Below are positions 59,150 through 64,000 of a DNA stretch of 64,000 nt, piece after piece; positions within the stretch are counted from its first letter, which is position 1; each line of letters opens with the position of its first letter. Position numbers and translations under genes: made by a program. The notes beneath the pieces are model-generated. The model did no database searches. It had not been told where the DNA came from and was given only the letters and a program-made list of their open reading frames with translations. This DNA is from Ruminococcus sp. XPD3002 (GTDB taxonomy: Bacteria > Bacillota > Clostridia > Oscillospirales > Ruminococcaceae), in contig FPJT01000004.1 of assembly GCA_900119535.1 (NCBI GenBank), positions 192,662 through 256,661 on the forward strand, written 5' to 3'.

Positions 59150-60115
59150 GTGGCAGAGCATGATCATCTTTGCTTTGCGGATTTTGAATTCACCTGCGGT
59201 GGAGGCGTCGGCAGAACAGGCTGCGAGATGCTTTCCGTTGGTATTATAGTCTGTGATGAGAAATATAACATAACAGATACATATTACAGTACAGCACGAC
59301 CTGCCAAAATACACAAAATGAGCCGCCACTGCCGCGAGCTTACCAAACTCACTCAGGAGGAGATAAATTCTTCCGATGACAGCAACAATGTTCTTAAAAA
59401 CGTAGTCTCAATGATAAAAAAATACGACATAAAAAAGCTGTATGTATGGGGAAATTTCGATAGGCCCGGACTTATTTCCGATATGAACGCTCATATCAGG
59501 ATGAACAAGAACTCGGAGCATATACAGACCATAAGCACATACATCCGCGATATACAGGAACCTATCATACATATAATGGACCTTCCGCAGGCTGTGAGCA
59601 TAGAGGAACTCGCTCCCGTATGCGGATATACTCCCGAGCACGGTTCCTTCCATAACGCATATAACGACGCAATGGCGCTCTACTATATCCACAAGGCTGC
59701 ATACACGGCAGATATGGCTTCAAACGACAGCTTCATCCAGCTTAAAAAGGAGCGTATCGACAAGCTTCTTGCCAAAAAGAACGCCGACGAGGAGAGAAGG
59801 CTCCAGCTTGCGTTTTCTATATCGATGTCCGCCGAAGAGCGCAATTTCTATAACAATCTGAGCACAGACGAGCTTAAGCACGAGTACATACTGCTCAGAT
59901 ACAATATCATCAAGGTCATGAACAAGTTCCCGAACGAAAACGATTTCGTTATGGTGATATTCATGTATCCGGGTTCGATAAAGGTCATACCCGAATGCAA
60001 CTACGATCCAAACCGCGGAAGATCGGCAAGACAGGTCGTTCGGTTCTCGCGGTATTCCTTCGGTGATTCTCTCGTGAAGGTATGTACCAAATACCGCAGT
60101 TCGGTAACAGCATAA
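59150..60115 (+). CDS. DEDDh-type 3'-5' exonuclease-like protein
   Basis: A 321-residue protein of the RNase T/DnaQ superfamily: D-F-E-F-T (motif I with D and E, about 10-14), N-F-D-R-P-G-L (motif II Asp, about 102) and H-N-A-Y-N-D-A (motif III with His and Asp, about 168-174), spanning residues 1-185. The remaining ~135 residues are a charged helical region plus a compact end with no recognised domain. Related proteins (KapD/ERI-1-like) trim small RNAs. The start is GTG 59150, AGGAGGG 8 bases upstream. Single-gene transcript with long leader. Confidence 0.82.
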   Translation: MAEHDHLCFADFEFTCGGGVGRTGCEMLSVGIIVCDEKYNITDTYYSTARPAKIHKMSRHCRELTKLTQEEINSSDDSNNVLKNVVSMIKKYDIKKLYVWGNFDRPGLISDMNAHIRMNKNSEHIQTISTYIRDIQEPIIHIMDLPQAVSIEELAPVCGYTPEHGSFHNAYNDAMALYYIHKAAYTADMASNDSFIQLKKERIDKLLAKKNADEERRLQLAFSISMSAEERNFYNNLSTDELKHEYILLRYNIIKVMNKFPNENDFVMVIFMYPGSIKVIPECNYDPNRGRSARQVVRFSRYSFGDSLVKVCTKYRSSVTA

Positions 60116-60126
60116 ACGTATGAAAG

Positions 60127-60156
60127 CAGCCATTCCTTTCGGAATGGCTGTTTGTT
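60127..60156 (+). terminator. Terminator after the exonuclease gene
   Basis: CAGCCATTCC and GGAATGGCTG pair around TTTC, followed by TTTGTTG. Confidence 0.85.
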
Positions 60157-60208
60157 GTTACGATTTGTTCATCCAAAGAAATCATGCAAAAAAGTCAGGC
60201 AGAACGTT

Positions 60209-60430
60209 CAACCTGAAAGTGTCAAAAAAGCCTGAAACCATTAATTTGGGGATTCTAAAGGGATGCTATCCCTTTAGCGGATTCCAAAGGCAGAGCCTTT
60301 GGCGGGTGCAGGGCAGAGCCCTGCAATACGAAGCGCTCCGCAAAGGGTGAATTTCAAAACAGTCCGGTGGACTGTTTTGAAAGAGGGAACGCCCTGCAAG
60401 AGAGGGCGTTCCCTCTTTTTTTACAAGCTG
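60209..60430 (+). repeat. Interspersed structured element, copy E
   Basis: About 212-220 bp, terminal repeats TGTCAAAAAAG (60220-60230) and CTTTTTTTACA (60415-60425). Same stem order as the others, with stem 3 as GCAGGGC/GCCCTGC like copy C; about 12 bases before the right end are deleted. Flanking hairpins are not identical here, but the left flank AGGCAGAACGTTCA is similar to the right AGGCGGACCATTCG, perhaps a decayed duplicate. Confidence 0.85.
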
Positions 60431-60458
60431 AGGCGGACCATTCGGTCCGCCTTTAATT
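60431..60458 (-). terminator. Terminator of the cellobiose phosphorylase gene
   Basis: AGGCGGACC-ATTC-GGTCCGCCT just past the stop codon; the right flank of element copy E. Confidence 0.75.
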
Positions 60459-60469
60459 ATGCATTGAAA

Positions 60470-62851
60470 TTAACCAAGAACTACCTTTATCTCGTTTACG
60501 TCAGCAAGCTTATCGGCAGGTACGTAATTGCCTTCAAGCTTTTCACCGTTAAGTGTGAGTTCCTTTACGCCGCTCTGTACGTGTGCGGAGTTGTCGATGC
60601 TGATGTTAAGCTTCTTGCCGCGGAAGTTCTTCTCTATTCTGAATCCGTCCCATGATGCAGGGATAGCAGGTGCGATCTCCAGTCCGTCAAGGTCGGGACG
60701 CATTCCGCAGATACCCTCAACGCATCCTACCATTACTGTGGATGCAGTACCCGTGAGCCAGTGAACGTGAGCACGGCCCTCGTAAGGAGAAGCCTTGCTC
60801 TCGGTGAACTGACCATGTACGTAAGGCTCCATAACACGTATCTCAGCCTTATCGTTCATTGCAGCAGGAGAGCTTTCCATGAAGTACTCGAAAGCACGGT
60901 CGCCGTGTCCGAGAAGAGACTCAGCAAGTATCAGCCAGCCTTGTGACTGCGAGAAGATACCGCCGTTCTCCTTTGTATCATCGTTGAATATGTGCATGAG
61001 AGCACCGTCGAAATAGTGCTTCTTGTAAGGCGGATCAAGGAGCTTTGCACCGTATGGTGTATTGAGTATCTCGTGTACGCTTTCCATAGCCTTTTCAGCC
61101 TTGTCCTCGGGAGCAAAGCGTGAGATAACGCTCCAGCTCTGTGGGTTGAGCCACATATTAGCCTCGGGATCCTTCTTTGCGCCTACGATAACGCCGTCCT
61201 CACGGATTCCGCGGATGTAACGGTCGTCATCCCAGCACTTTTCAAGTGCCTTGCCGAGCTTAGCCTGTACATCATCTATGTATGCGATATATTCCTTATC
61301 GTTCTTGTATTCAGCCATATCTCTGATAACGCTCATTGCGTAATAGAGCTGGAATGCAACGAATGTGGATTCGCCCTTTGCACCGAGACGGAGACAGTCG
61401 TTCCAGTCAGCGTGGAGACCTGCCGGCATATCGTGCTCACCGAGACGCTCCATAGAGAAGCGGATAGCGTTCTTAAGGTGGTCATAAACAGTGTCCTCGC
61501 CGCCGTTTGCGTATACGATGACCTCATCAAGGAATGCTCTGTTGCCGCTTTCGCCGAGGTACTTAACAACTGTCGGGAAGAGCCAGAGAGCATCGTCCGC
61601 ACGGTATGAAGGATGACCTGTTTCCTTTACGTAATCGGGATCATCAGGAGTATTCTCGTGACCTGCGTTATGTGTGAACTTAACGAGCGGAAGTCCGCCG
61701 CCGTTATCTACCTGAGCAGAGAGCATGAAGCGGATCTTTTCAGCAGCCATTTCGGGATCAAGATGGATGATACCCTGTATGTCCTGAACTGTATCTCTGT
61801 AGCCGTAACCGTTGCGGAGTCCGCAGTAGATGAAGGATGCTGCTCTGGACCAGATAAATGTTATGAAGCACTGGTAAGCGTTCCATACGTTTATCATGTT
61901 GTTGAACTCGTCGGAAGGAGTCTCGACCTTGAAGTTTGAGAGCTGACCATGCCAGTAGTCCTTAAGCTGTTTGATATCAGCGTCAACTCTGCCCTGTACC
62001 TTGTATTCGTCAAGGATAGCGGCAGCTTCATCACTTGTACGCTGTCCCATTATGTAAGTGAGTTCAATAGTCTCGCCTGCCTTAAGAGTTATATCGGACT
62101 GGAGCGCACCGCATGAATTGCTGTTGAAGTTCATAACGTTGTCGCACTTTCCGCGCTCTACAGCGATAGGGTTAGAGTAAGTTCTGTAGGGACCGATAAA
62201 GCTGCTGAGGTCGCCGTTGCTTGCACATACGGGAGCTCCCACAACGCCGATGAAACGGCTGCGGCGATCATCACCGCCGTTCTCGCTGATAGTCTGCATG
62301 ATGCGGTTATCAACGAACTTAGTCTGTGATATGAACAGCGAATACTGGAGGTTTACCTGATCCTGCTCGTAGTTATCCTCGTTTGTGAACTCTACAAAGC
62401 CGAAAACAGAAAGCTTTCTCTCCTTGCTGCTGTTGTTTGTTATCTTTGTGCGCCATACTTCATAGGTCTTGCCGTATGGTACGTAATAAGTTGTCTCAGA
62501 CTTGATATCTGCATAATCTGCGGATATAACTGTGTATGCAGTACCGTGGCGGCACTCGCTCTTGTATTTGTCAAGGGGCTTGCCTACAGGCTGCCATGAA
62601 GCGGACCAGTAGTCGCCGTCCTCGTTGTCGCGGATATAGATATAGCGTCCCGGAAGAGCCATTGTCGAGTTGAAGCGGAAACGTGATATACGTCCGTTAG
62701 CGCCCGACTTAACGAAGCTGTATCCTGCGGCGTTATTTGAAATCATAGCACCATACTCGGGATCACCGAGGTAATTTGCCCAGGGTGAGGGCGTAGCAGG
62801 ATCTGTGATAACATACTCTTTGTTCTCAAGATCAAAATATCCGAAATTCAT
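60470..62851 (-). CDS. Cellobiose phosphorylase (GH94)
   Basis: Splits cellobiose with phosphate into glucose-1-phosphate and glucose inside the cell, conserving energy. The 793-residue protein matches cellobiose phosphorylase in length and motifs: N-terminal beta-sandwich, (alpha/alpha)6 barrel with catalytic Asp in H-A-D-W-N-D-C-L, the phosphate-site region E-N-G-G-I-F-S-Q-S-Q-G-W and I-R-V-M-E-P-Y-V-H-G-Q-F-T-E-S-K. Cellodextrin phosphorylases are longer (about 980) and chitobiose phosphorylase has different motifs, so cellobiose is most likely. No signal peptide. Own promoter. Confidence 0.92.
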   Translation of the reverse strand: MNFGYFDLENKEYVITDPATPSPWANYLGDPEYGAMISNNAAGYSFVKSGANGRISRFRFNSTMALPGRYIYIRDNEDGDYWSASWQPVGKPLDKYKSECRHGTAYTVISADYADIKSETTYYVPYGKTYEVWRTKITNNSSKERKLSVFGFVEFTNEDNYEQDQVNLQYSLFISQTKFVDNRIMQTISENGGDDRRSRFIGVVGAPVCASNGDLSSFIGPYRTYSNPIAVERGKCDNVMNFNSNSCGALQSDITLKAGETIELTYIMGQRTSDEAAAILDEYKVQGRVDADIKQLKDYWHGQLSNFKVETPSDEFNNMINVWNAYQCFITFIWSRAASFIYCGLRNGYGYRDTVQDIQGIIHLDPEMAAEKIRFMLSAQVDNGGGLPLVKFTHNAGHENTPDDPDYVKETGHPSYRADDALWLFPTVVKYLGESGNRAFLDEVIVYANGGEDTVYDHLKNAIRFSMERLGEHDMPAGLHADWNDCLRLGAKGESTFVAFQLYYAMSVIRDMAEYKNDKEYIAYIDDVQAKLGKALEKCWDDDRYIRGIREDGVIVGAKKDPEANMWLNPQSWSVISRFAPEDKAEKAMESVHEILNTPYGAKLLDPPYKKHYFDGALMHIFNDDTKENGGIFSQSQGWLILAESLLGHGDRAFEYFMESSPAAMNDKAEIRVMEPYVHGQFTESKASPYEGRAHVHWLTGTASTVMVGCVEGICGMRPDLDGLEIAPAIPASWDGFRIEKNFRGKKLNISIDNSAHVQSGVKELTLNGEKLEGNYVPADKLADVNEIKVVLG

Positions 62852-62916
62852 AGATAAAATACTCCTTTTTCCCTCCGCGAGCCATTCCCTGTTCTCTGCG
62901 GAATAATATTAAATCC

Positions 62917-62945
62917 ATTATATCATTTTTTCAGCTCTGTTTCAA
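62917..62945 (-). promoter_or_regulatory. Promoter of the cellobiose phosphorylase gene
   Basis: Minus strand TTGAAA (62940-62945), 17-base spacer, TATAAT (62917-62922). The leader holds a TCCGC/GCGGA hairpin near 62873-62901. Confidence 0.8.
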
Positions 62946-63007
62946 GGGTTTTTTCCAATATTTTTGGAAAATGACTGCGAGAAAAATGTACAGGCGTTAA
63001 ACACATC

Positions 63008-63781
63008 TCACTTTTCAGGTCCGAGACTTTCAAGGTAGTCCACAAGGGGAAGCTCGTACTTTTCCGCAAGCGACTCGCATATTGCGACTCCCGCCTTATA
63101 GTTCAGCAGCTCGGGCTGATGTGCATCGCAGCCTATTATTGCGGAATTGCCCTCGTTATGTGCCATTGCAAGGAACTCATCCGAGGGATAGTGGCGGAAA
63201 TTGCGAACTCCGAGAAGGTTTATCTCAACGGGGATACTCTTCTCCTTAAGGTATCGGCAGAGACGGCTGTAATGACTTCGGAATATCTCCCTGTCCCCCT
63301 CAAATGCAAGCAGGTCGGGGTGAGCAACGTACTTGTATTTTCCCGTTTCCATGCCTGCTATTATGGAATCGATATACTGTTTCAGTACTTCCTCGCTGTC
63401 TGTGGGACGTCCCATATAATCGCCGAAGGGTTCAGGCTCGACGAAGTGCTGTCCCATTATCATATAGTCCAGCGGATAGCCTTCAAGGAGTCTTTCCTGC
63501 GCTTCCATGAGTGGAGGAAGATACTCTGCTTCAAAGCCGATGTATATGGTTATATCATCTGCATACTCCTTTTTCAGCGCAGTAAGGGACGTGAAATAGT
63601 CCTCGACCTGTCCCTCGTCCATACGGATAGCGGAAGCGTATCTGTCGGGGAAAACCCAGGGACAGTGGTCCGAAAAACCGAGTACTTTAAGTCCGCCTTC
63701 TATTGCAGCCTCTACGTATTCCCTGTCCTCGCCCTCAGCGTGTCTGCATCTGTAAGTATGTGTATGATAGTTTGCAAGCAT
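63008..63781 (-). CDS. PHP-domain phosphatase, histidinol-phosphatase (HisJ/HisK)-like
   Basis: A 257-residue PHP-family phosphoesterase: N-terminal H-T-H-T (5-8 region), S-D-H-C near 37-40, G-F-E-A-E-Y, G-Q-H-F-V, H-P-D-L and a C-terminal G-C-D-A-H-Q, together forming the metal site. This pattern fits HisJ-type histidinol-phosphatases, but PHP enzymes vary in substrate and no his genes are nearby. The start at 63781 has AAGGAG directly after the stop codon of the sensor kinase gene, so the two are probably co-transcribed. Confidence 0.82.
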   Translation of the reverse strand: MLANYHTHTYRCRHAEGEDREYVEAAIEGGLKVLGFSDHCPWVFPDRYASAIRMDEGQVEDYFTSLTALKKEYADDITIYIGFEAEYLPPLMEAQERLLEGYPLDYMIMGQHFVEPEPFGDYMGRPTDSEEVLKQYIDSIIAGMETGKYKYVAHPDLLAFEGDREIFRSHYSRLCRYLKEKSIPVEINLLGVRNFRHYPSDEFLAMAHNEGNSAIIGCDAHQPELLNYKAGVAICESLAEKYELPLVDYLESLGPEK

Positions 63782-63792
63782 GTTAACACTCC

Positions 63793-64000
63793 TTAGATAG
63801 TTCTCAGCGGCAGTTCAACTGTGAATACAGTGCCGCTGTTTTCCTTGCTTTCGGCACGTACGGTACCATTATGATACAGTACGCCGTGTTTTACTATTGA
63901 AAGTCCCAGTCCCGTACCCTTGACCTTGCGTGAACGGCTCTTGTCAACGCGGTAGAAGCGCTCGAAAATGCGGTCGATGTGCTTTGCCGGGATGCCGACT
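63793..64000 (-). CDS. Sensor histidine kinase, C-terminal part (5' end outside window)
   Basis: The last 68 codons of a histidine kinase: [20 protein letters not shown] (F box), [11 protein letters not shown] (G2 box) and a short tail. This is the PhoR/WalK-type catalytic (HATPase_c) end. The rest, and presumably a response regulator gene, lie beyond the window's right edge. Confidence 0.9.
   Translation of the reverse strand, partial: VGIPAKHIDRIFERFYRVDKSRSRKVKGTGLGLSIVKHGVLYHNGTVRAESKENSGTVFTVELPLRTI

Overview
The window looks like a chromosomal segment of a rumen or gut Ruminococcus (R. albus / R. flavefaciens group; assigned from gene content, no search was run). Grounds: moderate GC, clostridial-type gene neighbourhoods, six dockerin-bearing proteins, a GH26-dockerin-esterase, a GH94 cellobiose phosphorylase, a pyruvate phosphate dikinase and a split transketolase. 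I see no rRNA, tRNA, CRISPR array, transposase or prophage.

Layout. 1-7.6 kb: end of an NfeD gene with its SPFH partner, a convergent glycogen branching enzyme, a TetR regulator, then a membrane protein-ComM-RodA/FtsW operon. 7.7-10.2 kb: two paralogous secreted LRR/Thr-linker/dockerin proteins. 10.4-21.2 kb: RNA modification and mismatch repair (miaB, lipoprotein, ylbF-like, mutS, mutL, miaA, hfq, with small unknowns between). 21.2-27.4 kb: division and envelope cluster (HlyD-like protein, yggS, sepF, ylmH, divIVA, lspA, rluD, HAD phosphatase). 27.6-37.3 kb: transketolase pair, lipid-anchored dockerin, secreted GDSL esterase, glmU with a lipoprotein esterase, ppdK.

37.4-41.7 kb is the most unusual gene set: a leftward operon encoding a J-domain/pseudokinase protein, a VWA protein and a PurA-like ligase, divergent from an NrtR-like Nudix regulator, with palindromes lying over both -10 boxes. 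42.0-44.7 kb: an XRE-cupin-acyl-CoA synthetase fusion behind a T-box leader (specifier read tentatively as Ile AUC), suggesting a route from branched-chain acids to isoleucine. 45-51 kb: AraC-type regulator, mannan-degrading enzyme, CPBP protease. 51.5-53.6 kb: a radical SAM/SPASM maturase coupled to a secreted PxAG-repeat protein that carries a dockerin, which looks like a ribosomally made, post-translationally modified product. 54-64 kb: membrane protein, lipoprotein, anchored protein, DUF1540-like peptide, DEDD exonuclease, cellobiose phosphorylase, HisJ-like phosphatase and the end of a sensor kinase.

Five copies of one 210-290 bp structured interspersed element (1.35, 41.8, 51.2, 58.3 and 60.2 kb) occupy intergenic gaps. 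They share a stem-loop order with compensatory changes and have ~11 bp terminal inverted repeats (four copies). Three copies are flanked by 20-25 bp perfect direct repeats that are the local terminator hairpin, as if a non-autonomous element inserts at terminators and duplicates them. A different ~270 bp palindromic element fills the gap at 54.98-55.25 kb.
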